Part shown: one piece after another, positions 7,293 through 14,826 of the stretch | Layout of the letters: each line of letters begins with the position of its first letter | Numbering within the stretch: position 1 is the first letter of the stretch | Assembly: GCA_045530725.1 (NCBI GenBank) | Contig: JAZSCT010000023.1 | Coordinates: forward strand, 1-45,589 | From: SIG435 sp045530725 | Lineage (GTDB): Bacteria > Bacillota > Clostridia > UMGS1810 | Direction: 5' to 3' | Length of the DNA stretch: 45,589 bases | Program-made: the position numbers and the translations under genes | The notes under the pieces: generated by a model | Told to the model about the DNA's origin: nothing | Database searches by the model: none | What the model saw: the letters and a program-made list of their open reading frames with translations, nothing else

Positions 7293-8090
7293 TTATTCCA
7301 ATGATGTCTTTACTGTTTGGTTGGGAATCTGTTTTCCTGTGTGGTCAATTGTAAAATTTTCTTTGATTATAAGTTCGGATACAGGGACGATTTTGTAACC
7401 GTCTTTTATGAGTTTGTCAAGTATCATAGGTAGTGCCTGAGGGGTGTTTTTTGCCGCATTGTGAAAGAGAACTATGCTTCCGGGAGATACATTTTCTGTG
7501 ACTCGTTTATAGATTTCTTCTTTGGAAAGGTCCTTCCAGTCAAGGCTGTCGGTGTCCCATTGAATTGTATGCATATTATTTTCTCTCACTGTACTTATCA
7601 CATCGTTCGAATAATCTCCGTATGGCGGACGAAAAAGGGAAGGACGTATGCCTGTGATTTTTTGTATTTTGTCATTACATGAGTTAAGTTCCTTAAGCAT
7701 ATCCTCTTTTGAAAGTTTTGTCATATGGGGATGGGTATCCGAATGATTCATTACCTCGTGCCCGGCATCAGACAACTGTTTTACAGACTCGGGATATTTG
7801 TCCACCCATGCTCCGACTACAAAAAATGTGGTTTTTACATTATATTTGTCAAGTATTTTGATAAGGTCTTCTGTATCTTCGTTTCCCCATGCAGCATCGA
7901 AACTTACAGAGCATATTTTCTCATCTTTGGATACCGAATAGATGGGCAGATCTTTTTTTGGTGACATTGTCTGTATTACGTTTAAGGCTGTGTCTTTATT
8001 AAATGAAATTAGTCCGAATACAAACAGAAAAATAAGTGAATACATTATTATGGTGTTTTTGTGCACGACGAAAAGTTTCAGATTAATCAT
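7293..8090 (-). CDS. PdaB-like polysaccharide deacetylase
   Basis: Membrane-anchored NodB-fold deacetylase, probably acting on peptidoglycan during spore formation. Residues 13-31 form an N-terminal membrane helix or uncleaved signal. The NodB motifs follow in order: SFDAAWG (motif 1, with the DD pair of classic enzymes replaced by DA), HSDTHPHM (metal His pair), RPPYG, DTDSLDW and IVLFHNA. The SFDAAWGNEDT form is characteristic of the PdaB/YlxY sporulation group. The total of 265 residues fits that group. The proposed ATG has gaaagg directly against it, so the true start could be slightly further in. It is divergent from a Cys-rich gene that may also be expressed in sporulation. Confidence 0.8.
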   Translation of the reverse strand: MINLKLFVVHKNTIIMYSLIFLFVFGLISFNKDTALNVIQTMSPKKDLPIYSVSKDEKICSVSFDAAWGNEDTEDLIKILDKYNVKTTFFVVGAWVDKYPESVKQLSDAGHEVMNHSDTHPHMTKLSKEDMLKELNSCNDKIQKITGIRPSLFRPPYGDYSNDVISTVRENNMHTIQWDTDSLDWKDLSKEEIYKRVTENVSPGSIVLFHNAAKNTPQALPMILDKLIKDGYKIVPVSELIIKENFTIDHTGKQIPNQTVKTSLE

Positions 8091-8242
8091 CCTTTCATTA
8101 TTTATTCATCACTAAAGTATATTTTTTAATTCGGGTTATATTACAAAAACACCCTTGTATTATATTCTTTCACAAAAAAAGACATATCTACATACAATGA
8201 CAATAAGGCATATGCCTTTAAAATTAAGTCAGGAGGATATGT
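8091..8242. promoter_or_regulatory. divergent promoter region with a 14-bp palindrome
   Basis: This 152-bp AT-rich gap separates divergent genes. It contains catacaat (8191-8198), similar to the -10 of the sporulation sigma factors E and K, although no good -35 is seen at the right distance. A perfect palindrome aaggcatatgcctt lies at 8205-8218, followed by the aggagg site for the Cys-rich gene. Confidence 0.35.
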
Positions 8243-9073
8243 ATGGCTGAAAAAAACTATGGTGTGAGCCCATCGGAAGGAAGAAGCGGCTCTACCTGTA
8301 TTCAGACTCGTAAAGTATATGGTTCGTGTAAGGACAAAGAATGTATAGAAGACTTAAGAGTCTATTTTTCGGGATGTTCTCAGGAGATTGTCAATGAAGC
8401 AATAAGTGTCAAATGCAGAAAGGCAGAAATCATCTGGGTATATTCTGACGTAGAACCGGTACAGTTCAACAGAGGATATTATACAGTTGACTTAAGATTT
8501 TTCTTCAAAATTACTCTTGATGTTGTATGTGGTGCTTCCAGACCGAAACAGGTGGAAGGACTTGCGGTATATGAAAAGAAAGTTATACTCTTTGGTTCGG
8601 AAGGCAATGCAAAGATTTTTCAGTCCAGGTATCGCTTTGATGAAGGGGATATCCAACTCTGGCAAAAAAACAACCTGCCCATAGCGCAGGTAGAAGTTGT
8701 GGATCCTGTTTGTCTCGGCGCGAAGATTGTAGAGCCAAATGACAGATCATGTTGCTGCTGTTGCTGTAACTGTGATATTTCGTCTATTCCTTCGGGAATC
8801 TGTTCTGCAATTGACGGAAGTATAGTTGATAATGAAACAGACAGAAAGGTATTTATCACACTTGGAATATTTACAATCGTAAGACTTGAGAGGGAAGTTC
8901 AGATACTGATTCCGGTAATTGACTTCTGCATACCTGAGTGTGAATGTACCACAACAGGCGATTCAAATCCCTGCGAACTCTTCAACAAACTTCACTTCCC
9001 TGTAGAAGAATTCTTCCCACCGGAAAGAGATTGCTTTTCAGGTGAGCCTGATGTAAGAAACGGTTGCTGCTGA
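8243..9073 (+). CDS. Cys-rich protein of unknown function
   Basis: A 276-residue soluble protein with no signal peptide. It starts after a strong aggagg site at good spacing. Cysteines are spread through the sequence and include a run of six (DRSCCCCCCNCD, about residues 169-180) and a terminal NGCC. The rest is mostly beta-strand-like, for example AEIIWVYSDVEPVQFNRGYY and RFFFKITLDVVCG. I recall similar conserved hypothetical proteins in spore-forming Clostridia but know no assigned function. High Cys content, the spore-deacetylase neighbour and the possible mother-cell -10 element make a spore-coat or exosporium role a reasonable guess only. It is monocistronic, with a terminator 30 bp after the stop. 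Confidence 0.75.
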   Translation: MAEKNYGVSPSEGRSGSTCIQTRKVYGSCKDKECIEDLRVYFSGCSQEIVNEAISVKCRKAEIIWVYSDVEPVQFNRGYYTVDLRFFFKITLDVVCGASRPKQVEGLAVYEKKVILFGSEGNAKIFQSRYRFDEGDIQLWQKNNLPIAQVEVVDPVCLGAKIVEPNDRSCCCCCCNCDISSIPSGICSAIDGSIVDNETDRKVFITLGIFTIVRLEREVQILIPVIDFCIPECECTTTGDSNPCELFNKLHFPVEEFFPPERDCFSGEPDVRNGCC

Positions 9074-9102
9074 AGGGCAAGGGCATTGAATAGTATAAAA
9101 TG

Positions 9103-9155
9103 AAAAAAAGACTATCGGAAGATAGTCTTTTCGTTTGGCGGAGAAGGAGAGATTT
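9103..9155. repeat. terminator plus tRNA-Ser 3' end, copy 1
   Basis: This 53-bp segment is repeated at 9261-9313 with very few mismatches, offset 158 bp. It contains the hairpin gactatc/gatagtc with flanking A and T runs, a usable bidirectional terminator for the Cys-rich gene, and then 22 bp matching the acceptor 3' side and start of the T arm of tRNA-Ser. Only the tRNA end is present in this copy, so it is a duplicate fragment. Confidence 0.75.
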
Positions 9156-9260
9156 TCCTCAGCTATGCACACCTTCGATTTTTATCGTTTGTTCCAAACT
9201 CAAAAAATTATCAGGCGTCGCGCCTCCGTCGCTCGAGCTCAAATCTATTTCACAGAAACA
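9156..9260. other. 105-bp segment between the two tRNA-Ser repeats
   Basis: No gene is seen. The middle (about 9213-9240) is strikingly GC-rich compared with its surroundings and includes ggcgtcgcgcc, a short self-complementary stretch. The abrupt composition change and the flanking repeat suggest inserted or duplicated DNA. Confidence 0.4.
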
Positions 9261-9290
9261 AAAAAAGACTATCGAAAGATAGTCTTTTTT
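9261..9290 (-). terminator. terminator of tRNA-Ser(GCT), repeat copy 2
   Basis: gactatc/gatagtc stem with a 4-nt loop and A/T runs on both sides. On the minus strand it lies 4 bp past the encoded CCA. It is the second copy of the 53-bp repeat. Confidence 0.75.
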
Positions 9291-9293
9291 GTT

Positions 9294-9384
9294 TGGCGGA
9301 GAAGGAGAGATTTGAACTCTCGCGCCGGTTTCCCGACCTATACCCTTAGCAGGGGCACCTCTTCGGCCTCTTGAGTACTTCTCC
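9294..9384 (-). tRNA. tRNA-Ser (anticodon GCT)
   Basis: On the minus strand acceptor GGAGAAG pairs with CTTCTCC, then discriminator G and encoded CCA (9294-9296). The anticodon loop CTGCTAA gives GCT, reading AGC and AGU. The extended variable arm (GGTCGGGAAACCGGC) is typical of tRNA-Ser. The T loop GAGTTCAAATC is intact. Confidence 0.95.
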
Positions 9385-9411
9385 GTGCAGAATTATAAAT
9401 AATATTAAATT

Positions 9412-9449
9412 AGATAAAAATTGCTTCAACTACTTAAATTCGCTGAAGC
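9412..9449 (-). terminator. likely terminator of tRNA-Ser(TGA)
   Basis: On the minus strand gcttca and tgaagc pair across a 15-nt loop and are followed by AATTTTTA. It lies just downstream of the tRNA-Ser(TGA) 3' end. Confidence 0.5.
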
Positions 9450-9459
9450 GTAAAAAAGT

Positions 9460-9546
9460 TGGCGGAGAGGCAGAGATTCGAACTCTGGGTGCTTTCGCAT
9501 CACTAGTTTTCAAGACTAGCTCCTTAAACCACTCGGACACCTCTCC
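9460..9546 (-). tRNA. tRNA-Ser (anticodon TGA)
   Basis: On the minus strand acceptor GGAGAGG pairs with CCTCTCC, then discriminator G and encoded CCA (9460-9462). The anticodon stem CTAGT/ACTAG holds the loop CTTGAAA, giving TGA for UCN codons. The variable arm stem GATGC/GCACC and T loop GAGTTCGAATC are present. Confidence 0.95.
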
Positions 9547-9624
9547 GTACTCAACGAATAATATTATAGCAATAAAAAATCTAAATGTCAACACTTTTTT
9601 TCATAAAAATTTAAAAATGTTGCG

Positions 9625-9783
9625 TTATTGATTTTTCCTGAATTTTCCCGGTGTGATTCCCATATGTCTTTAAAAAAATGTGATAAGGTGACTTGAGTCA
9701 TATAGCCCCACCTTGTCTGCAATATCCTAAAGATTCATATCGGTTTTTTTAAGCAGTCTGCACGGGTGCTTTATATTCTGTTT
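9625..9783 (-). pseudogene. AraC-family regulator remnant
   Basis: The minus-strand frame ending in TAA at 9625 reads as the C-terminal half of an AraC helix-turn-helix domain: CRLLKKTDMNL, stop, DIADKVGLYDSSHLITFF, stop, RHMGITPGKFRKNQ. The diagnostic DIA-x-x-VG and G-I-T-P-G-K-F-R elements are in place, but TAG and TAA interrupt them and nothing recognisable lies upstream. It is an old, non-functional fragment. Region 9784-9924 shows nothing I can identify. Confidence 0.65.
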
Positions 9784-9924
9784 TTCATTTTTATGTGAAA
9801 CAACCATAGGCTATGATGACTTTTTATCCTTCCGGTTGGCTTTCCCTCTTTTGTGGAGTACCCTTGACAGAGTTTAAAGAGTTTTCTGTTAAAGAAGAGA
9901 AGAAATTTCTATTTCACATAAATG

Positions 9925-10782
9925 CTACTTATATGTAATTCCTGATATGGAATTTCCTACCGTGCTTTTAAATACAACGCAATCGGGACGGTTTAATATA
10001 AGTTCTTCAATATAAGGTGCATTTTTTTTGTCAACGACACATACAACCATTTTTGTATTCAGACCTGAATATGCTCCGTGTGCATCAATAATTGTGGCAG
10101 ACTGATGAAACTTATCAGAAATTTCTGAGCAAAATTCCTCAGCGTTTTTGGTAATGACTTCATATTTTATGTTTTCATTTGAAGTTATTCGAATATTATT
10201 ATTAACGTTGGATGTTATAAACGAATAAAGAATACTGCATATAACCGGTTCGAGACGCATACCATATACAAAATAAGAACATAATGCAACAATCATGTTA
10301 AAAAAGAAAATGGTGTTCATAAGGTCAAGAAAAGGTTTTTTGTGTTTGATTAATGCTGCAATTATATCCACTCCGCCGCTGGAACCGTTTAATTTCAATG
10401 TGACATAATAAAGCATACCTCGTATTGTACCTGCAACAATTGGTGCAAGCACTATACTGCTTCCCGTATTGGTTATGTAACAATAAGGGGAAAGGTCTAT
10501 ATAACTATAAATAATAGAACTTATAGAAAAGGTAATTACATATATGGCACTTTTAAGTGCAAAAGCACGGTTTAAAACAAAAAATGAACAAATTATGAGA
10601 GGAATGTTGACTATAAGTGAAAGATAACCGATATTAACGTTTGTCACATCCTGTATCATGGTGCATATTCCGTCTATGCCTGCGGGTGCAAAACTGTTTG
10701 GAAAAATGAAAATTGCATAGTTTAATGCCGAAAGTACAGCAGTCAGCATTATAACAGATATGTTTGATAATTTTTTAATCAT
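9925..10782 (-). CDS. YitT-family membrane protein (DUF2179 C-terminus)
   Basis: Predicted integral membrane protein with about five or six helices in residues 8-195, including the conserved FAPAGIDGICTMIQ and LNGSSGGVDIIAALI segments of the YitT (DUF161) family. A cytoplasmic DUF2179 domain of about 80 residues follows (VITKNAEEFCSEI to SISGITYK), including the conserved HGAYSG turn. The length of 285 matches the family. The transported substrate is unknown for most members. The ATG follows aggag at good spacing. It is divergent from the LysR gene with shared inverted repeats between them, so that regulator may control it. Confidence 0.85.
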   Translation of the reverse strand: MIKKLSNISVIMLTAVLSALNYAIFIFPNSFAPAGIDGICTMIQDVTNVNIGYLSLIVNIPLIICSFFVLNRAFALKSAIYVITFSISSIIYSYIDLSPYCYITNTGSSIVLAPIVAGTIRGMLYYVTLKLNGSSGGVDIIAALIKHKKPFLDLMNTIFFFNMIVALCSYFVYGMRLEPVICSILYSFITSNVNNNIRITSNENIKYEVITKNAEEFCSEISDKFHQSATIIDAHGAYSGLNTKMVVCVVDKKNAPYIEELILNRPDCVVFKSTVGNSISGITYK

Positions 10783-10829
10783 AATAATCTCCTGTAAAAA
10801 AGTATTGATTTAATTATAAACACGTGATA

Positions 10830-10882
10830 CACTATAGTCAAATACTTTTACTCTATCAAAACCATAGAAAAAAACTATAGTG
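10830..10882. promoter_or_regulatory. candidate LysR operator region
   Basis: cactatagt at 10830-10838 and actatagtg at 10874-10882 are exact reverse complements in the 110-bp gap between divergent genes. The actatagt cores are themselves palindromic. The distance of about four helical turns would suit a LysR tetramer. Confidence 0.45.
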
Positions 10883-10892
10883 GGGTGTCTGT

Positions 10893-11849
10893 GTGTTTAC
10901 TAAATATAATTATGTTTATCAAGTGTATAAGGAAGGAAATTTCACAAGAGCAGCCGAAAAATTGTTTATTTCACAACCTTCGCTTAGTGTAGCAATAAAG
11001 AATGTTGAAAAGAAACTTGGGGCTAATTTGTTTGAAAGAACGGGAAATTGTGTAAAACTTACTGAGATAGGAAAGGAATATATTTCAACAACCGAACAGA
11101 TAATTGCAGCCGAAAAAGAGTTCATAAACCGTATAAATGATATTAACAATTTGAAAACAGGCAAAATATTGGTTGGTGGGACAAATTATCTTTCTTCATA
11201 TGTGTTGCCCAGGGTTATCAATCAGTTTAATAAACTGTATCCTGATATTGAGGTGGAACTTGTAGAAGCACATTCAGATAACCTTAACAGTATGCTCAAC
11301 AATGAACAGATAGATATAATTATAGACAGTTTTGATGAAAATGCAGAGGATTATGAGAGTTTTTTACTTTCAAGTGAAGATATCCTGTTATGCGTACCTA
11401 AAGATAGGGAAATAAACAAAAAACTCAAAAAGTTTCAAATTGAGCCGGAAAGCATTTATAAAGGGACGGTCAGCCTTGATAATGTTGAAGCAGTTTCTAT
11501 TAAAAGTTTTAAAGATGAGAAATTTATTTTGCTAAAAAAAGGTAATGATATGTATAAACGTGCCATTAGTTTTTTTAATGCAGAGAATATAGAGCCTAAA
11601 GTGATTTATAAGGTGGATCAGCTCAATATTTCATACGCACTTGCCGACTCCGGAATAGGACTGTGTTTTGTTACGGATACTTTTTTAAAATACGGCAGGG
11701 GCAGTGATAATGTGTTTTTGTATAAAGTCAGAAATGAACAATACAGCAGAAATCTGTATATAGCACATAAGAAAAACAAATACTGCACAAGAGCAATGGC
11801 AGAGTTTATCAGAATAACCAAAGAAATACTCTGCAATGACAAAAAATAA
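10893..11849 (+). CDS. LysR-family transcriptional regulator
   Basis: Typical two-part LysR protein of 318 residues. The N-terminal winged helix spans about residues 3-62, with NFTRAAEKLFISQPSLSVAI as the helix-turn-helix, followed by a linker helix and an effector-binding domain from about 90 (KILVGGTNYLSSYVLPRVI) to the C-terminus. GTG at 10893 is chosen because homology starts right there; the site upstream (ggggtg) is modest. The divergent YitT-family gene is the most likely target, with inverted repeats in the shared promoter region. The inducer cannot be guessed. A strong terminator follows. Confidence 0.88.
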   Translation: MFTKYNYVYQVYKEGNFTRAAEKLFISQPSLSVAIKNVEKKLGANLFERTGNCVKLTEIGKEYISTTEQIIAAEKEFINRINDINNLKTGKILVGGTNYLSSYVLPRVINQFNKLYPDIEVELVEAHSDNLNSMLNNEQIDIIIDSFDENAEDYESFLLSSEDILLCVPKDREINKKLKKFQIEPESIYKGTVSLDNVEAVSIKSFKDEKFILLKKGNDMYKRAISFFNAENIEPKVIYKVDQLNISYALADSGIGLCFVTDTFLKYGRGSDNVFLYKVRNEQYSRNLYIAHKKNKYCTRAMAEFIRITKEILCNDKK

Positions 11850-11887
11850 GTTTTATTATTAGGATCAAAAATTTTTACGTCAAAATA

Positions 11888-11923
11888 AACTGCGAAGAGT
11901 AATCTCATCGCAGTTCTTTTTTT
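11888..11923 (+). terminator. terminator of the LysR gene
   Basis: aactgcga pairs with tcgcagtt across a 12-nt loop, and a run of seven Ts follows at 11917-11923. Confidence 0.8.
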
Positions 11924-12005
11924 GTAAATATAACATATTTTTTTATGTTTATTTCTGCCTGTATTGTCTAAATTACAAAAAAATTACATAAATTGTAATT
12001 ATACC

Positions 12006-12034
12006 TTGATAAGAAAAAAATTTTGTGATATACT
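12006..12034 (+). promoter_or_regulatory. sigma-A promoter of the glmU-like/prs/pth unit
   Basis: TTGATA (12006-12011), a 17-nt spacer and TATACT (12029-12034). The start codon is about 76 bp further on. Confidence 0.65.
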
Positions 12035-12110
12035 AAATTGTAACTGTGATTTGGCACAGTATATATGGTTAAATTTATATGGTTAATTTAATATTCGGAG
12101 GCGTATATTG

Positions 12111-12803
12111 ATGAACGACAAAACAGAATTTGTAAACGCATATTTGAAAAAGAATTCTGAAATTGTTACAAAGCATCTCAAAAATGGCGTAGTTATCCTT
12201 GATCCTTCAAATACTTATATCGATGAAGAAGTTGAGATAGGTGCGGATACTGTGATTATGCCCAACACTCACCTTAAGGGAAATACAAAAATCGGTTCAA
12301 ATTGTGAAATAGGTCCTAACTCAATAATCACAAATATGGAGATATCTGACAAAGTGAAGATTCTTTCTTCAGTATGTACAGATTCATTCATCAAATCCGG
12401 TACAACTGTGGGACCTTTCGCTTATATCAGACCCAATTCACATATCGGCGAAAATGTGAAAATCGGTGATTTCGTGGAAATCAAGAATTCCACTATTGAT
12501 GAAGGTACAAAGGTATCACACCTCACATATATCGGAGATAGTGATGTGGGCAAAAACATCAACTTCGGTTGCGGAACTATTACCGTAAATTATGACGGTG
12601 CAAATAAATTCAGAACCGTTATTGAAGATAATGCATTTATCGGATGTAATACAAATCTTGTATCACCTGTAAAGGTAGGCAAAAATGCATTCATTGCTGC
12701 AGGAAGTACAATTACAGATGATGTGGAACCCGATTCACTTGCAATAGCAAGATGCCGTCAGACTGTAAAGAAAGACTGGGTAAGACCAACCAAAAACAAA
12801 TAA
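12111..12803 (+). CDS. GlmU-type acetyltransferase domain, stand-alone
   Basis: Left-handed beta-helix acyltransferase matching only the C-terminal half of bifunctional GlmU, which acetylates glucosamine 1-phosphate using acetyl-CoA on the way to UDP-GlcNAc. Hexapeptide repeats run from about residue 35 (IDEEVEIGADTVIMPNT) onward. GlmU-specific elements include VGPFAYIRPNS, FVEIKNS, KVSHLTYIGDSDVG, FGCGTITVNYDG and IARCRQ. The N-terminal uridylyltransferase domain, with its GxGTRM loop, is absent; the first 28 residues match the linker. Thus about 230 residues rather than about 455. A separate uridylyltransferase would be needed elsewhere. The ATG at 12111 follows ggagg; a TTG one codon earlier is possible. 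It sits before prs and pth, the usual place of glmU in Firmicutes. Confidence 0.85.
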   Translation: MNDKTEFVNAYLKKNSEIVTKHLKNGVVILDPSNTYIDEEVEIGADTVIMPNTHLKGNTKIGSNCEIGPNSIITNMEISDKVKILSSVCTDSFIKSGTTVGPFAYIRPNSHIGENVKIGDFVEIKNSTIDEGTKVSHLTYIGDSDVGKNINFGCGTITVNYDGANKFRTVIEDNAFIGCNTNLVSPVKVGKNAFIAAGSTITDDVEPDSLAIARCRQTVKKDWVRPTKNK

Positions 12804-12856
12804 GTCATTTTTTAATAAATAATATAAAATACAAAAGATATCAGGAGGAACAAAAA

Positions 12857-13816
12857 ATGATCACACATGGTAAAAACATCAAAATCTTTGCTGCTAATTC
12901 AAACGTAGCACTTGCGAAGAAAATCGCAGACTATCTGGGACTTCCTTTGGGAGATGCAGACGTAAGCGCATTCGCAGATGGTGAAGTAAGCATCAACATC
13001 AACGAAACAGTAAGAGGTAGCGATGTGTTTGTAGTACAGTCAACTTGTGAGCCTGTAAACCAGAACCTTATGGAACTTCTTATTATGATTGATGCCTTGA
13101 AGCGTGCTTCTGCAGGCAGAATAACAGCAGTTATTCCATATTTCGGTTATGCAAGACAGGACAGAAAGGCAAAAGCAAGAGATCCGATCTCTGCGAAACT
13201 TGTTGCAAACCTTATCACAACTGCAGGTGCAGACAGAGTTCTTACAATGGACCTTCACGCTGCACAGATTCAGGGATTCTTCGATATTCCTCTTGATCAT
13301 CTTTATGGCAGCCCTATCCTTGCACAGCATTTCAAGAACAAATTTGACAACTTTGACGATATAGTAGTTGTTTCTCCAGACCTTGGCTCAGTTACACGTG
13401 CAAGAAAGTTTGCCGCAAAACTTGATGTGCCTATTGCTATTATCGACAAACGTCGTCCTAAGGCAAATGTATGTGAAGTTATGAATATTATCGGTTCTGT
13501 AGAAGGAAAGACTGTTATCCTTCTTGACGATATGATAGATACTGCAGGTACTATCTGCAACGGTGCAAATGCACTTGTGGAAGTAGGCGGTGCAAAGAAA
13601 GTATATGCTTGTTGTACACATGGTGTTCTTTCAGGTCCTGCTATTGAAAGAATCCAGAATTCTGCAATAGAAGAACTTATTATGCTTGACACTATTGCAC
13701 TTCCTGATGAAAAGAAAATTGACAAAATCAAGACTCTTTCTGTTGCATCAATCTTTGGTGAAGCAATTGAAAGAATCTATGATGATGTGTCCATCAGCAC
13801 ACTTTACGATAACTAA
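12857..13816 (+). CDS. prs: ribose-phosphate pyrophosphokinase
   Basis: Makes PRPP from ribose 5-phosphate and ATP, feeding purine, pyrimidine, histidine, tryptophan and NAD synthesis. The 319-residue length is standard. Seen motifs are FADGEVSI, the flexible loop YFGYARQDRKAKARDPISA, the metal-binding DLHAAQIQGFFD, and the PRPP loop VILLDDMIDTAGTI. The ATG at 12857 follows aggagga at 6-nt spacing; the longer in-frame extension upstream overlaps the glmU-like gene and is not real. It lies 53 bp after that gene and 17 bp before pth, so the three are likely cotranscribed. Confidence 0.96.
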   Translation: MITHGKNIKIFAANSNVALAKKIADYLGLPLGDADVSAFADGEVSININETVRGSDVFVVQSTCEPVNQNLMELLIMIDALKRASAGRITAVIPYFGYARQDRKAKARDPISAKLVANLITTAGADRVLTMDLHAAQIQGFFDIPLDHLYGSPILAQHFKNKFDNFDDIVVVSPDLGSVTRARKFAAKLDVPIAIIDKRRPKANVCEVMNIIGSVEGKTVILLDDMIDTAGTICNGANALVEVGGAKKVYACCTHGVLSGPAIERIQNSAIEELIMLDTIALPDEKKIDKIKTLSVASIFGEAIERIYDDVSISTLYDN

Positions 13817-13833
13817 ATTTCAGGTGATTTATA

Positions 13834-14415
13834 ATGTACTTAATCGCAGGACTTGGTAATCCTGACAAAAAATATGATATGACACGTCATAACATAGGCT
13901 TTGACTGTGTTGATATGATTGCTTCGGATAATGGCTCTGATATCAAAAAACTTAAGCACAAAGCATTGACAGAGACTATTTATATCGGAAGTGAAAAGGT
14001 TATTCTTGCCAAGCCTCAGACATATATGAACTTAAGTGGCGAGAGCATACGGGATATAGCCGAGTTTTACAAAATAGATCCTGAGAATGTTATTATTATA
14101 TGTGATGATATAAGCATACCTCTGGGCAAAATCCGTATCAGACCAAAAGGAACTGACGGAGGACACAACGGTCTTAAGTCAATTATTTATCAACTTCAGA
14201 GTGACAAATTTACAAGAATAAGAGTTGGGGTTGGCGCACCGCAGCATAAGGATTATGACCTTGCTGATTATGTGCTTGGAAGATTTTCTCCTGATGAAAT
14301 AAAGATCCTTACTCCAATACTTAAATCAATGAATGAGATTGTTTTGTGTATCATCAGAAATTCCTGTCAGGATGCTATGAACAAGTTTAACGGAAGGGAT
14401 TTTTCTATTGAATAG
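13834..14415 (+). CDS. pth: peptidyl-tRNA hydrolase
   Basis: Releases peptides from prematurely dissociated peptidyl-tRNA so the tRNA can be reused. The protein has 193 residues, as usual. Conserved elements are GLGNPDKKYDMTRHNIGFD with catalytic His19, KPQTYMNLSG, ICDDISIPLGKIRIR and GGHNGLKSII. The start follows caggtga, only 17 bp after prs. The stop codon is TAG, showing that TAG acts as a normal stop here. Terminator at 14459. Confidence 0.95.
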   Translation: MYLIAGLGNPDKKYDMTRHNIGFDCVDMIASDNGSDIKKLKHKALTETIYIGSEKVILAKPQTYMNLSGESIRDIAEFYKIDPENVIIICDDISIPLGKIRIRPKGTDGGHNGLKSIIYQLQSDKFTRIRVGVGAPQHKDYDLADYVLGRFSPDEIKILTPILKSMNEIVLCIIRNSCQDAMNKFNGRDFSIE

Positions 14416-14458
14416 TATGTATTTTAAGGAAATCACTTTTGGATAATAAACACAGATT

Positions 14459-14490
14459 GCAGAGGTTGAGTATTCAGTCTCTGCTTTTTT
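14459..14490 (+). terminator. terminator after pth
   Basis: gcagag pairs with ctctgc and a six-T run follows at 14485-14490. Confidence 0.7.
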
Positions 14491-14527
14491 GTATTACACA
14501 AAGAAAATAATGCTTTCGGAGGATAGT

Positions 14528-14794
14528 ATGAGAGAGCAAATGATGATACTTTTAGCCTGGAACATACTTGTAATGTTTCTCTATGGTATAGACAAAATAA
14601 AGGCAAAAAATGGATATAGACGAATAAGTGAAAAAGCATTACTTATGAGTGCGTTTTTTCTCGGGGGATTTGGTGCAATCTTTGGAATGGTTGTATTTAA
14701 TCACAAGACATCAAAGATGAAGTTCAGGATTCTTGTTCCCTTGTCAGTAATTTTATGTATGACGGTAATATATTTTGTCAATGTTATCAGATGA
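14528..14794 (+). CDS. DUF1294 small membrane protein
   Basis: An 88-residue protein with two or three membrane helices. The order of segments matches DUF1294: an N-terminal helix, YGIDKIKAKNGYRRISEKALL, the Gly-rich GGFGAIFGMVVF helix and the conserved NHKTSKMKFR, then a last helix. Function is unknown. The ATG at 14528 has cggagg 6 nt upstream, which decides against the longer in-frame start. It sits after a terminator and 32 bp before the SDR gene. Confidence 0.8.
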   Translation: MREQMMILLAWNILVMFLYGIDKIKAKNGYRRISEKALLMSAFFLGGFGAIFGMVVFNHKTSKMKFRILVPLSVILCMTVIYFVNVIR

Positions 14795-14826
14795 AATTAT
14801 ATTTAAAATAAAAAGGAGAGATGACT

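Noticed and set aside
9156..9260. Another member of the nested-hairpin repeat family
   Set aside because: It shares short words such as a gtttgttc segment, but neither the ends nor the paired arms seen at 21976 and 29834 are present.
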